Of a stretch of 64,000 bases of DNA, positions 36,314-45,755 are shown piece by piece. Source of the stretch: Calothrix sp. PCC 7716 (GTDB lineage Bacteria > Cyanobacteriota > Cyanobacteriia > Cyanobacteriales > Nostocaceae); assembly GCF_019977735.1 (NCBI RefSeq), contig NZ_AP025018.1:2046001-2110000 (forward strand), given 5' to 3'. Position 1 is the stretch's first letter; each line of letters starts with the position of its first letter. A program made the translations under genes and the position numbers. The notes beneath the pieces were generated by a model. The model made no database searches and was not told where the DNA came from. It saw only the letters and a list, made by a program, of their open reading frames with translations.

Positions 36314-37375
36314 CTATTTAAACGTTGTTAGTGCTGCACGAATTTCGTCTCTAAGAAGTTCAGAGCTAGCTAAACCGACACCAAAATTCTCATTGATTTT
36401 AGTCGCTTGATCGATAAATATACCGAAAACATACTCCTGGCTTTTAACTACACCATTCTTCTTAAAAGGAAGTCGCACCCAACCACCTATAGAATTATAT
36501 TTCGTTCCATTCCCTGTTGTATAGCCGCCAGCTTTTACAGCAGTCCTAACCTGATTTTTGAAGGACTGGATTATATTGGCATTTAAACCAATTTTGGCTG
36601 CTTCTTCGTTAATTACAGTTGTTATCTGACCTGGACTCCTAATCATGAGGTTGTAAAAGGTGTCACGGGTAGAATTAGAAGAAAAAACTCCTGTCGCAAC
36701 TTTCTCATAGAGTTTACCTAAGTCAACCAAAGTTAGGCTGTTTGCAGGATTGTTACTGGGACCACCGCAACCAGATTTATGATTAACTGCGCTATTTTTA
36801 CTCATTCCGATTACGTTATGAGCAGTTTTATTAATAGCATTTCTGCCGATACTAGCATTTCCGTTGCCAAATAACTCCTGTATTGCATTCGTACTCTGAT
36901 TATCGGAGTTTTTCATCATCTTTGCTAAGGTCTCTCTGAGAGTGTCATTATTGAAATTCTGACCTGCATGATTATCACTACAACTATCAGGAGGATTGGG
37001 GTAAACTTTGACTTTTGTGCTGTCCAAGCTCACATTACCTGCTTCCACCGCGCGCATGGCATGGAAGTGTTGTAATACTTTAATAGTACTAGCTGGATAG
37101 AAAGTTGTTTGAGATTGCGACGACGCTAAAACAGAACCTTTTACTTGCTTGAGGTATAACCCAACTACACCACCATCGGTGTTGTCTTTCAGCAATTTCA
37201 CAATGCGAGCAGTAAGTCCCTTAGTCGCGGATATCTCCTGCAATGATATATTTGTTGATGCAGTAGAACTGAAATGAGCAGTAGCCAAATTTGGATTTGG
37301 TGTGAATTGTGCTAAAGCAGTATTGGATATCAAGACTGCGATTAAAGTCGCTGTAGAAATAGAAATAAATTTCAT
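36314..37375 (-). CDS. Class A beta-lactamase-like serine hydrolase, exported
   Basis: The 353-residue protein has a signal peptide (cleavage near ALAQ, 20-23), then the active-site tetrad SxxK in PASTIKVL (S96, K99), an SDN motif (KNSDNQSTN) and a KTG-like box as KAGGYTTG. These are the three penicillin-binding elements in the right order. Four cysteines (two in an insertion after the SxxK helix) are unusual for class A enzymes. Chromosomal context with other small secreted proteins suggests either a true beta-lactamase or a peptidoglycan-related hydrolase. The Glu166 equivalent was not identified. Confidence 0.78.
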   Translation of the reverse strand: MKFISISTATLIAVLISNTALAQFTPNPNLATAHFSSTASTNISLQEISATKGLTARIVKLLKDNTDGGVVGLYLKQVKGSVLASSQSQTTFYPASTIKVLQHFHAMRAVEAGNVSLDSTKVKVYPNPPDSCSDNHAGQNFNNDTLRETLAKMMKNSDNQSTNAIQELFGNGNASIGRNAINKTAHNVIGMSKNSAVNHKSGCGGPSNNPANSLTLVDLGKLYEKVATGVFSSNSTRDTFYNLMIRSPGQITTVINEEAAKIGLNANIIQSFKNQVRTAVKAGGYTTGNGTKYNSIGGWVRLPFKKNGVVKSQEYVFGIFIDQATKINENFGVGLASSELLRDEIRAALTTFK

Positions 37376-37509
37376 AGTGTTAGGTAAAATCGGGGTTTTT
37401 AGTAGATGTGTGAGTCGTTATGCAATACTGCTCAGTCAACTTTATCCGAGCAGTATTGACTTGTTATGGCACTAGTGACGGAAAATCTTTGTCTTCAACT
37501 TAACTTTGA

Positions 37510-37872
37510 TTAGTTTCTTGGTGCTGGAATTGGATTATTTTCAGGACAATCGATTGGGTCGATTACACCCGATTCACACTTATTAATCTGAAATTCTTGA
37601 GGTATTTCCGGTGGAAATGTAATTTGGCTTGATGGCGCCGGATTTTTAATATTCCTATTTAATTGTCGAGGTTTTATCCGATTAGGAATACAACCAAGCT
37701 GGGGATTTGGTGCAGGAACCCAACCATCTGGACAACCTGGTGGAGTACCTGGTGTCGATGCAAATGCTACGCTTGAAATTGAGAGTGTAGCTAAAGCATT
37801 TATAAGCACTGATGATATTACAACACTCAATAGTAAAGCTGCAGATAAAAAAGGTCGAAATTTCATATTCAT
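37510..37872 (-). CDS. Small secreted Cys/Pro-rich hypothetical protein
   Basis: From ATG 37872 (AAAGGA just upstream) the product is about 120 residues. It has a signal peptide MNMKFRPFLSAALLLSVV ending near AFAS and a short mature chain with four cysteines and many prolines (PGCPDGWVPAPNPQLGC). No family is recognised. The signal sequence is almost the same as that of the next protein upstream (38023-38412), although the mature parts are unrelated. Confidence 0.6.
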   Translation of the reverse strand: MNMKFRPFLSAALLLSVVISSVLINALATLSISSVAFASTPGTPPGCPDGWVPAPNPQLGCIPNRIKPRQLNRNIKNPAPSSQITFPPEIPQEFQINKCESGVIDPIDCPENNPIPAPRN

Positions 37873-38022
37873 TTTCCTTTGAAGTTGTTTCTTGTCACTA
37901 ATAAGCAAATCGATTAACTACAAATACGAAATTAATCAGAATTTAGTAATGCGAACGCGCAAGGATTCGCATTACTAATATTAACAAATCAAAAATCACA
38001 TACCCATAACTAGTGGTTATAA

Positions 38023-38412
38023 CTAATTAGTTACCTTATAAGTACAACCACTCCAACCTAAAGAACTACGCATATTCGATGCCTCGTTAAAAAAGTCACC
38101 TCCATTTCCTCTAACTGTTTTTTGTCCTTGAATACAAGAAATTGGTCCAGTGTTTAGACCATTGGTTTTGTAGTATCCCCATTCTGCTCTATCTACGCTA
38201 TGACCAGCATTTAATACCTTTTGAAAAACATCAAAACAAGCATCTGCTATTGAATCAGTACCATATCGAAAATAATTAATCCCTTTATTCGATGCGGCTG
38301 TACAATAAGGCTTTTGAGCCGATTGTGCTACAGCTTGGTTTGTATTGATGGTTGAAGATAATGTTACAACACTCAGTAACAAAGCTGCCGATAAAACTGG
38401 TTTAAATTTCAT
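38023..38412 (-). CDS. Small secreted hypothetical protein
   Basis: The 129-residue product has signal peptide MKFKPVLSAALLLSVV ending near AVAQS and a mature chain of about 100 residues with four cysteines (PYCTAAS, ADACFDV, ISCIQG, SGCTYK), so two disulfides are likely. The C-terminal half (GPISCIQGQKTVRGN, SSLGWSGCTYKV) is unlike anything I can name. It shares its signal sequence with the neighbouring gene at 37510, suggesting duplication followed by swapping of the mature part. Confidence 0.6.
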   Translation of the reverse strand: MKFKPVLSAALLLSVVTLSSTINTNQAVAQSAQKPYCTAASNKGINYFRYGTDSIADACFDVFQKVLNAGHSVDRAEWGYYKTNGLNTGPISCIQGQKTVRGNGGDFFNEASNMRSSLGWSGCTYKVTN

Positions 38413-38753
38413 AATTTTTACCCATTAATATTGTGATATTTAATGGAGAAATGAAAGTATTCAGGTTGATTCATGAATTATTCATCTCTTCACTTCATGG
38501 CAATATCATGGCGTAAATAAATTAAGTCTACAATAGGAAATAATCAGATATTACCTATAGGATAAAATCAGGTAGTTATAAACAAAAATTGGAGAAAGTT
38601 AGGTTTTTAATAGAAATCATTGCAACGAGTCGAAGAAAAACTATAATTAATTCAGCTTCAGTGATTAACCAGTATTTTTTTATGGACTCATAATTAGGTG
38701 CTGGGTAAGGATTCAGGCGCCTATAGCTCTTCTTCCAACAAACTTGAGATTTT
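38413..38753. other. Gene-free promoter region
   Basis: This 341-base AT-rich gap separates divergent genes. It has one GGCGCC near 38718 and no strong hairpin or repeat. No reading frame of interest was seen. Confidence 0.4.
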
Positions 38754-40235
38754 ATGAACGCAGAACTAACCGTTGCTGAATCAAGGCAAAATGTAAAGAA
38801 ATGTAAAATATCTGTGTCAGGTGCGGAAAAACTTCATCAAGCTCTGAATTTATACAACAAAGTTAAAAACAAAGTCATCCAACTTTGTACTTGTATGACA
38901 GAATCAGAGTTTAATTGGGAGATAGCGCTAGATTTTGCGGATAAGTTTGTATATAAAAGGACAGGCTTACACTTAAAGGATATTGAAATTATTGTACTTC
39001 AGAGTTCTTGGGAAGGCATAACCTATCCGCAAATGGCAGACAATTATGGTTATAGTGCTGAGTATCTTAATAAAGACGTTGGCAATAAGTTGTGGAGTAA
39101 GCTCTCGGAGGCATTAGGAGAAAAAGTTACCAAACATAATTTTAAGGAAGCGTTGAAGAGGGCGTGGAAGCAACATGTATGTGGCATTAATAACATCAAT
39201 CAGGCGCCGCAAGTTTATGACGTGCCATCAGATTCTTTTTATCTAGAACGTCCTCCCGTAGAAGAACGCTGTTTTGCGGAAACAATGCAACCTGGATGTT
39301 TACTAAGAATCAAAGCACCTTTGCAGACAGGCAAGACAGAACTTATGTCCAGAATTTTGAATTACGCTGGTAATCAAGGATACCGGACAGTGGAATTAAA
39401 CTTGCGGGATGCCACTAAAGAAGATTTCGGTTGTCTGGATACATTTTTACAGTGGTTATGCACTAGCATCACGGAAATATTACAGGTGACTTGTCCTGTC
39501 GCAGAACATTGGCGCCAAAGTTTGGGGAATAGCAAGATAAAATGCAGAACCTATTTTGAGAAATATTTATTACCTGGGGATAATCCTTTAGTTGTAGCTT
39601 TGGATGAAGTTGATAAAATGTTTCCGTATCCAGAGATTGGTGGCGAATTTTTAGGGATGTTACGGACTTGGCATGAGGATGCAAAAACTCGTCCTTTGTG
39701 GCGCCAATTGCGGTTAGTGGTGTTGCATACTCAAGCTTACACTCAACTCGATATCAATCAGTCTCCGTTTAATGCTGGAACAGAGATAACGTTGCCCGAT
39801 TTTACTGACGAACAGGTGCTGCATCTGGTACAAAAATACGGACTAGATTGGGATATGAGTAAAGTCACACAGTTAATGACAATGGTGGGGGGACATCCTT
39901 ATTTAGTAAGGGAAGCATTAAAGCAGTTAGCACAAGAGAATATGTCTCTCGAAGAAGTTTTGCAAACGGCGCCGAAAGCATGGGGAATTTATCGATATCA
40001 TTTACAAAAACACTCTTATCATTTATTCGCTCATCCCCAGCTACTTGCGGCTTTTAAGAAAATAGCTTTAGCTGATACTCCTGTGGAATTTGATTCGCTA
40101 TTAAATCAAGATATAGCAGTTAGATTAAACGACTTAGGATTAGTAAGGCTTTCTCCAACAGGTGCAACACCGCGTTATGAATTATATCGACTTTATCTTC
40201 GCCAACATTGCCAAGAAAAAGATTTATGGGAATAG
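38754..40235 (+). CDS. AAA-like ATPase with N-terminal vWA-MoxR-associated-type HTH
   Basis: The 493-residue protein begins with a helical DNA-binding-like domain (about 40-140: LDFADKFVYKRTGLHLKDIE, QSSWEGITYPQMADNYGYS), similar to the HTH found in front of cyanobacterial AAA-like/STAND proteins. An AAA-like NTPase follows, with P-loop APLQTGKTELM near 188-198, Walker B LVVALDEVDKMF and a winged-helix end (DLGLVRLSPTGATPRYELY). It would act as an NTP-dependent signalling switch. A broken paralogous fragment follows after 37 bases on the same strand. Confidence 0.82.
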   Translation: MNAELTVAESRQNVKKCKISVSGAEKLHQALNLYNKVKNKVIQLCTCMTESEFNWEIALDFADKFVYKRTGLHLKDIEIIVLQSSWEGITYPQMADNYGYSAEYLNKDVGNKLWSKLSEALGEKVTKHNFKEALKRAWKQHVCGINNINQAPQVYDVPSDSFYLERPPVEERCFAETMQPGCLLRIKAPLQTGKTELMSRILNYAGNQGYRTVELNLRDATKEDFGCLDTFLQWLCTSITEILQVTCPVAEHWRQSLGNSKIKCRTYFEKYLLPGDNPLVVALDEVDKMFPYPEIGGEFLGMLRTWHEDAKTRPLWRQLRLVVLHTQAYTQLDINQSPFNAGTEITLPDFTDEQVLHLVQKYGLDWDMSKVTQLMTMVGGHPYLVREALKQLAQENMSLEEVLQTAPKAWGIYRYHLQKHSYHLFAHPQLLAAFKKIALADTPVEFDSLLNQDIAVRLNDLGLVRLSPTGATPRYELYRLYLRQHCQEKDLWE

Positions 40236-40272
40236 TTTCAAGGGATATTAACTTTTATAATAGAAGTGCGAT

Positions 40273-40563
40273 ATGAGTACAGTACCAAAAATCAGCAACT
40301 GTTATCAAGTCGGTGGAAGTTTACCTTTTACTGCGACTACCTATGTTTTACGACAAGCTGATGAGGAACTGTATGCAGGATTAAAGGCAGGTTCGTTTTG
40401 TTATGTGTTAAATTCTCGACAGATGGGTAAATCTAGTTTGCGAGTGCGAACAATGAGGAAGTTAGAAGCAGAAGGATTTGCCTGTTGTGCGATTGAAATG
40501 AGGGATATTTGTGGCCCGCAATTAAACTTAACCGCTCAACAGGTTTTTGACTCGGTAGCTTGA
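40273..40563 (+). pseudogene. Truncated N-terminus of the AAA-like/WD40 gene
   Basis: The first 81 residues ([20 protein letters not shown], the P-loop [19 protein letters not shown]) match the N-terminus of the 30530-34069 protein with only a handful of changes. After DICG the match is lost, and 15 unrelated codons lead to a stop. A full relative needs over 500 residues, so Walker B, sensor and effector parts are absent. It is best read as a deletion remnant. A hairpin (ccgcata...tatgcgg, about 40583-40612) follows. Confidence 0.75.
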
Positions 40564-40763
40564 AAATTCAAAACGTAAAGCCCGCATAAGGTTTTTACAA
40601 CTCTATGCGGATCTATAGTACTAAAATGAGAATAAACTGAGAAAGGAATGAGAAAAAATATTTCTAAATTTATATAAATTCTCAGCTATACATAATTTAG
40701 TTCTTGGTAACACCACCGATAATTGTTCTTATCGCAAACAGGGACATGTCAAAAGGTGGTTAT

Positions 40764-41483
40764 ATGGACTTAGTAGATTTTTTAGGACTTGTTCATCCTT
40801 TTATAGCTATATTCTTTGTTTTTCCGTTACTTGGCATTGTGGTTAACTTTGCCTGGGCAACACGTCAACGTCGTTTACAGAGTAAACTTGCAGGTAAGAG
40901 CAAAATTCCAGCGTCGGTTGGTGTTGAACATAAACAATTGGGAAGTTGGCTAACAGGCGCCATTGTCGGATTAACTTTGCTAGGATTAGCTTATCCCATC
41001 GGCAAAAATATTATCACGAATCAAGTTTGGAGCAAGGCGCCGTTTCAGGTAATTTTTATTTTGTTGATGTTTGTAGCAACTATTACATCTTTAGTATTGC
41101 TCTACCGTGCTAATACAAAGCTATGGCGGTCTGTGTTTGCAACTCTCACAGGTGCGGGTTTGGTAATTTTAGGGTTTCAAGACGGAGTATTTCGTCGTGA
41201 TAACGAGTGGTTTTGGTCGCATTACTATATCGGTATGGCAGCGGCAATGTTAATGATTTTCTCTTTAGCGATTGTACCCGAAATTTATAAAGATAAGTCA
41301 CATCGCTGGCGCCTAATTCACACAATTTTAAATTGCGTTGCTTTATTATTATTTATGGGACAAGCAATGACAGGCACGCGAGACTTATTAGAAATTCCTT
41401 TAAGTTGGCAAGAACCTTATATCTATAAATGTGATTTTGTAAATAAAACTTGTCCCATATCTCAACCGGAATTAAAAAAGTGA
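40764..41483 (+). CDS. DUF4079 family membrane protein
   Basis: From ATG 40764 (AAAAGGTGG ribosome site five bases upstream) the protein has about 240 residues and six hydrophobic helices. Family-like elements are VDFLGLVHPFIAIFFVFPLLG at the N-terminus, a paired His region (WFWSHYYIGMAAAML) and a final WRLIHTILNCVALLLF helix. The histidines suggest a cytochrome-b561-like or haem-associated fold, but function is unknown. Upstream TTG/ATG codons lack a ribosome site. Its stop overlaps the start of the next histidine kinase gene, implying coupling. Confidence 0.72.
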   Translation: MDLVDFLGLVHPFIAIFFVFPLLGIVVNFAWATRQRRLQSKLAGKSKIPASVGVEHKQLGSWLTGAIVGLTLLGLAYPIGKNIITNQVWSKAPFQVIFILLMFVATITSLVLLYRANTKLWRSVFATLTGAGLVILGFQDGVFRRDNEWFWSHYYIGMAAAMLMIFSLAIVPEIYKDKSHRWRLIHTILNCVALLLFMGQAMTGTRDLLEIPLSWQEPYIYKCDFVNKTCPISQPELKK

Positions 41484-42898
41484 GTAGATTCAACAAATTA
41501 TTTCCTAAAATTGACACTTTCTCATTACAATTTCGTTTGACAATCGGTATTATTATAGTTTCTGCTTTTGGATTAGCTGGTCTTGCTACTTGGACTGGTT
41601 GGAAAATGCAACGAATTTTAATCGATAGTCATAAGCGGAATATTCAGGAAATCGCTTCACGTCTACCGCGCGATGTCGAAGTTTACAGCGAGATGTTGCC
41701 AATTGAGACTGCATTACAAAAAGCAATTGACAATCGAACAGAAAATGACACTTTATTATGGGTAAAAAGTCAAGATACAAATCAAATAGTAGCTAAATCA
41801 AATAATTTAAATCCTGTATCTGGCTCTAACATTGCTAAATTAATTTCTATTACAGAAATGCCTGATAAAGCAGAAATTTACGTAGTTAAAGGACATTACT
41901 TTGTTTTATGCGGTGAAAAATTAAGAATCAAAGGTAAGTTAATAGGTGAAGTTTCTATAGCACAAGATATTACCCGTGACCAAACCATGTTTGTCACACT
42001 GCTACATAATGTAGGTATCGCTGGAATTGTGGTAATTGTAATAATATCAGCAACAATTGCATTCTACATTAAAAATTCCCTCCAACCTCTACGGCAAATT
42101 AGCCAAATGACGGCAGTAATTCAAGCAGAAGATTTAGACTCATATAAATTACACCTTGCTCAGGCGCCGACAGAGGTCAAAGAACTCGCGCAAACTGTTA
42201 ATATGATGTTGTCTCGATTATCTCAAGCTTGGGAAAAAGAACGACAATTTACCAGTAATATTTCTCATGAACTGCGAACACCATTAACTGTTGTATATGG
42301 ATATTTACAAAGTGTACTAAGAAGACAACAAAATTTAACCGAAATTCAGAAAGAAGCTTTGCAAACAGCAGCATCAGAAGCAGAACGTACCATTCACATA
42401 TTACAAGATTTACTCGACTTAGTTAGAATAGATAGTAGATATGGAAATTTTGATATTAAACCTTGTAGGTTAAATGATATAGTTTCCGACGTTGTGAAGA
42501 TGGCATATAAAAATAGTAATAGACAAATTGAAATTGAGGCGCCGACTCATCCAATTATTGTAAAAGCAGATAGCAACAAACTTGAAAAAGTGTTACTTAA
42601 TTTAATTGACAATGCAATTAAATATTCTCACCCAGATACACCTATAATTATAAAATTAAAGCAAATTAAAAACGAGGGCATAATTGAAGTTTTTGACAAT
42701 GGCTACGGTATTCCATTACAACATCAATCTAGAATTTTTGAGCGATTTTATCGTGCTGATGAAGCGCGCTCCTCAAGTGGTGGTACAGGTTTAGGTTTAT
42801 CAATTGTTAAAAGCTTTATAGAAAGTATGGGGGGTACAGTTATGGTGAGTTCTAAAATAAACCAAGGAAGCGTATTTACAATTACTTTACCTTGTTGA
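41480..42898 (+). CDS. Membrane sensor histidine kinase
   Basis: The GTG at 41480 overlaps the preceding TGA as GTGA, so translation is probably coupled to the DUF4079 gene. The protein (about 472 residues) has two membrane helices (about 20-42 and 174-198) flanking a periplasmic sensor of about 130 residues. It then has a HAMP domain, a HisKA dimerisation helix with H in NISHELRTPLT near 263, and an HATPase with N-box LIDNAIKYSH, GYGIP and GGTGLGLSIVKSF. All catalytic boxes are intact. The response regulator at 44244 (opposite strand) is a plausible partner. The signal is unknown. Confidence 0.88.
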   Translation: MSRFNKLFPKIDTFSLQFRLTIGIIIVSAFGLAGLATWTGWKMQRILIDSHKRNIQEIASRLPRDVEVYSEMLPIETALQKAIDNRTENDTLLWVKSQDTNQIVAKSNNLNPVSGSNIAKLISITEMPDKAEIYVVKGHYFVLCGEKLRIKGKLIGEVSIAQDITRDQTMFVTLLHNVGIAGIVVIVIISATIAFYIKNSLQPLRQISQMTAVIQAEDLDSYKLHLAQAPTEVKELAQTVNMMLSRLSQAWEKERQFTSNISHELRTPLTVVYGYLQSVLRRQQNLTEIQKEALQTAASEAERTIHILQDLLDLVRIDSRYGNFDIKPCRLNDIVSDVVKMAYKNSNRQIEIEAPTHPIIVKADSNKLEKVLLNLIDNAIKYSHPDTPIIIKLKQIKNEGIIEVFDNGYGIPLQHQSRIFERFYRADEARSSSGGTGLGLSIVKSFIESMGGTVMVSSKINQGSVFTITLPC

Positions 42899-42913
42899 TA
42901 CTTATATTGATAT

Positions 42914-44146
42914 TTATAAATGGTTTATGGGTAATATTATGCTTACCGTTGTTCCTTGTTCAACATTAGATGTAATTACTAACTTCCCACCATGTGCTTC
43001 AACAATACGTTTAGTTATTGCAAGTCCCAGTCCTGTACCATCCGGTTTTGTTGAATAAAATGGTTGAGTTAGTTTAGATAAAACCTCTGGTGCTATTACG
43101 GCGCCACCATTATGAACATTGATTATAACTTGATTTATATTTAATACAATATCTAACTTAATAGTATCTCCTACGTTTACGGCTTCATAAGCATTACGGA
43201 TTATATTTATTAATACTTGTTTTAGCTTATCTTTATCTCCAAGTACATGAACGTTCGTACTTGCAGGAGTAAATTTTATATATCTTCCCTCTGCCTCTGG
43301 CATATGCAGATACTCTATAATACATGTGACGAATTCGTTGAGACAAATTGGCGCCACTTGTAAAGCTTGGGGTTTAGCATAAAGTAATATTTCTTGTAAT
43401 AATCTTTCTAAACGATTACCTTCATCTAGCGCTAGAGATAATCGTAATTTTGCAGCATCATTCAAATCCAGTTTATTAAAATAATTCAATCCCATTTTCA
43501 TCGTTGTCAAAGGATTGCGGATTTCATGGATAATACAAGCAGCAAATTCACCAATTGCCGCAAGACGTTCTTGTTCTACAAGTTGAGCTTGTGCTGCTTT
43601 TAATTCTTCAGTTCTCTGCGCGACTTGAGCTTCTAAAACTTCATTGAATTTCTGCTGTTGTTTATAAAGATAATAGTTATCTATCGCTGTAGCGGCACGT
43701 TCTGCAAACAATTCCACTATATTAACTTCTGAAGGAGAAAAAGTGCGCGGTTCTTTATGGAATGAGCAAATTGTTCCAATAACTCCATTTTGAGAAGTAC
43801 GCAATGGTATTCCTAAGTAAGCTTGATAACCTTCTGGAGCTTGACCATATTCTGTACAGCACTTAGTATCTTCGACTATTAAACTGCGTCCAGTTTCTAT
43901 AACTGTTCCGGATAATTGGCCATGTACAGAATAAGTTCCTATTTCTCTACCTAAATCTATACTACTAGCCAATACCTTGCCAAAGCCTTGCTGACAAATA
44001 GTTACAACAGACCAATCAATACTAATTAACTCATTTACACCACAAGCTATTTCTTTTAAATATTCGCTTAATTCACCATTTCTATGACTAAGCGACGATA
44101 AAACCTCTATTGTCCGCCTTTGCCGCCAGTAGAAGTCATCAAACAT
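42914..44146 (-). CDS. GAF-domain histidine kinase
   Basis: The 410-residue soluble protein has an N-terminal GAF domain (about 20-165; SGTVIETGRSLIVEDTK, GIPLRTSQNGVIGTICSF), a coiled-coil linker (QVAQRTEELKAAQAQLVEQE), a HisKA helix with H in CIIHEIRNPLT and an HATPase domain (NIIRNAYEAV, PFYSTKPDGTGLGLAITKRIV). No chromophore cysteine typical of bilin GAFs was identified with confidence. It is convergent with the membrane kinase and co-directional with the response regulator 97 bases upstream. Confidence 0.87.
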   Translation of the reverse strand: MFDDFYWRQRRTIEVLSSLSHRNGELSEYLKEIACGVNELISIDWSVVTICQQGFGKVLASSIDLGREIGTYSVHGQLSGTVIETGRSLIVEDTKCCTEYGQAPEGYQAYLGIPLRTSQNGVIGTICSFHKEPRTFSPSEVNIVELFAERAATAIDNYYLYKQQQKFNEVLEAQVAQRTEELKAAQAQLVEQERLAAIGEFAACIIHEIRNPLTTMKMGLNYFNKLDLNDAAKLRLSLALDEGNRLERLLQEILLYAKPQALQVAPICLNEFVTCIIEYLHMPEAEGRYIKFTPASTNVHVLGDKDKLKQVLINIIRNAYEAVNVGDTIKLDIVLNINQVIINVHNGGAVIAPEVLSKLTQPFYSTKPDGTGLGLAITKRIVEAHGGKLVITSNVEQGTTVSIILPINHL

Positions 44147-44243
44147 GATATACCTAAATAAAAAAATACCTATCTTATAGACTTAACACTTGATAGGACT
44201 TTTTCAGCTAAATAAAAACTTAAGATTAAAGCCGCGCCAGTGA

Positions 44244-44921
44244 TTAATTATCGCGTAATGCATACCCGATACCCCGCACCGTATAAATTAAGCGTTTTTC
44301 ATTATTTGCTTCTAGCTTCAAACGCACATAGCGAACATAGACTTCTATAACATTAGAGTCTCCAACAAAATCATAACCCCAAACTTTTTCTAAAATTTGT
44401 TCTCTGGTAAATACCTGACGCGGGTAACTCATTAAATACTCAAGCAAATCAAACTCTTTCGCAGTTAGTTCTATTGTTCTATTGCCTCGAAATACTTGAC
44501 GAGTACGACGGTTTAATTGTAAATCTTCAAATTGCAATACATCAGAACTATCTTCTTGAGTGCGACGCAAATGAGCGCGGATTCTTGCTAATAACTCCTC
44601 AATACTAAATGGTTTAACGACATAATCATCGGCGCCAGCATCTAAACCAGTCACACGGTCGTTAACTTCATCTTTCGCGGTTAACAAAATAACAGGAATT
44701 TTACTCCCGGTCGCACGTAGACGACGGCAAAGTTCTACTCCAGTTAAGCCAGGAACCATCCAATCTAAAATTGCTAAATCCGGCGCCGATTCCCGTGCTA
44801 AGGTAATTCCCGTCATTCCATCGTTAGCGACACTAACCTTATAACCTTCGCTAGTTAATTCTAACTCGACAAATCGAGCTAGCTTTACATCATCTTCTAC
44901 CAAAAGAATATGTGCTGTCAT
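44244..44921 (-). CDS. OmpR/PhoB-family response regulator
   Basis: The 225-residue protein has a receiver domain with acidic pocket VEDD, phosphoacceptor D53 in ILDWMVPG, the LLTA threonine and K in YVVKPFS. A winged-helix DNA-binding domain follows (LTAKEFDLLEYLM, VYVRYVRLKLE, YTVRGIGYALRD). It is complete and of standard length. It is most likely phosphorylated by one of the two histidine kinases encoded next to it, and it could control the small secreted-protein genes that follow. I cannot assign an orthologue. Confidence 0.9.
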   Translation of the reverse strand: MTAHILLVEDDVKLARFVELELTSEGYKVSVANDGMTGITLARESAPDLAILDWMVPGLTGVELCRRLRATGSKIPVILLTAKDEVNDRVTGLDAGADDYVVKPFSIEELLARIRAHLRRTQEDSSDVLQFEDLQLNRRTRQVFRGNRTIELTAKEFDLLEYLMSYPRQVFTREQILEKVWGYDFVGDSNVIEVYVRYVRLKLEANNEKRLIYTVRGIGYALRDN

Positions 44922-44983
44922 AATTTCCCCGAATTAGATACCCGACTCTTTAAACAAGTCAGGTATCTTAATAATCTTACTTA

Positions 44984-45409
44984 TTATTTGACTTCGCTTG
45001 GAGCAAAAGCGGTTATTTTACCTTGTTTAACTGCAACAACTACATCGTAAGTTGCACAATAAGCAAATGTAGTATTATTAGCTTTATTATAAAGATTTAC
45101 AACCATACCTGCACCACCAGGTTGAACAGCAATTGGTTCCAAATCACCGAAGAAATAGCGACGGAGTTCATCACCACTGCCAAACATACCTTTATGTTTA
45201 GTCAGCATAGCGATTTTTTGAGCAGGAGTTAAGCCTGTAACATCTTTCATTGCTCCTGCTTGAGCAGAACGCTGAGTTTCGGTTATCATTCCATTTGTTT
45301 CTTTTGCTACCGCTTGATTCGACTGTAAATTAATTGTACTGAGTGAGGCGCCACCAATTGTGACTAAACTAGTTAGAGCAGCAGTAGTTACAATAGTTTT
45401 GAGATTCAT
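44984..45409 (-). CDS. Small secreted hypothetical protein
   Basis: The 141-residue product has a signal peptide (to about AVAKE, 36). The mature part has a short helical segment (LTPAQKIAMLTKHKGMFGSGDELRR), then a Gly-rich turn and VNLYNKANNTTFAYCATYDVV. No family is recognised. It lies 62 bases upstream of the response-regulator gene on the same strand, so the two may be cotranscribed, suggesting the protein is part of or a target of that signalling unit. Confidence 0.6.
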   Translation of the reverse strand: MNLKTIVTTAALTSLVTIGGASLSTINLQSNQAVAKETNGMITETQRSAQAGAMKDVTGLTPAQKIAMLTKHKGMFGSGDELRRYFFGDLEPIAVQPGGAGMVVNLYNKANNTTFAYCATYDVVVAVKQGKITAFAPSEVK

Positions 45410-45755
45410 TTTGAATGATTCCTTTATAAAATCGTCTGTCTTCGATGTTTATTAGTATTGATTGAATTCCTGAGTTTTTGCTGAGAACAGGATTAGCGGG
45501 TGTTAAAAACTACCATTATTTTTTTTAATCTACTTAATGGTAGTAAGTATTTATCATGCATGGCATAATTTAAGAGCTTAAAATTAGCTGAGAAAACCAT
45601 AAGAACTTTCAAAGGCAAATCTCAGCTTTATAGACTGAAACATTTAGAGCCTTATAACCTTTAAGCAGATAGCTTAAGCAACAATCAAGTTAGTTAGTTA
45701 AAGCTAAAGCAAAACCTATATGACTAACTGATGCTATATAGAGGAATATAAAGCT
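45410..45755. other. Divergent promoter region
   Basis: This 346-base gap between two divergent genes for exported proteins holds no gene. A near-palindrome, ACCATTA...TAATGGT (about 45511-45543), surrounds a run of Ts. The stretch ctgagtttttgctgag (about 45471-45486) is a direct repeat of CTGAG with 11-base phasing, the spacing OmpR-type regulators use. The link to the nearby response regulator is speculative. Confidence 0.35.
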
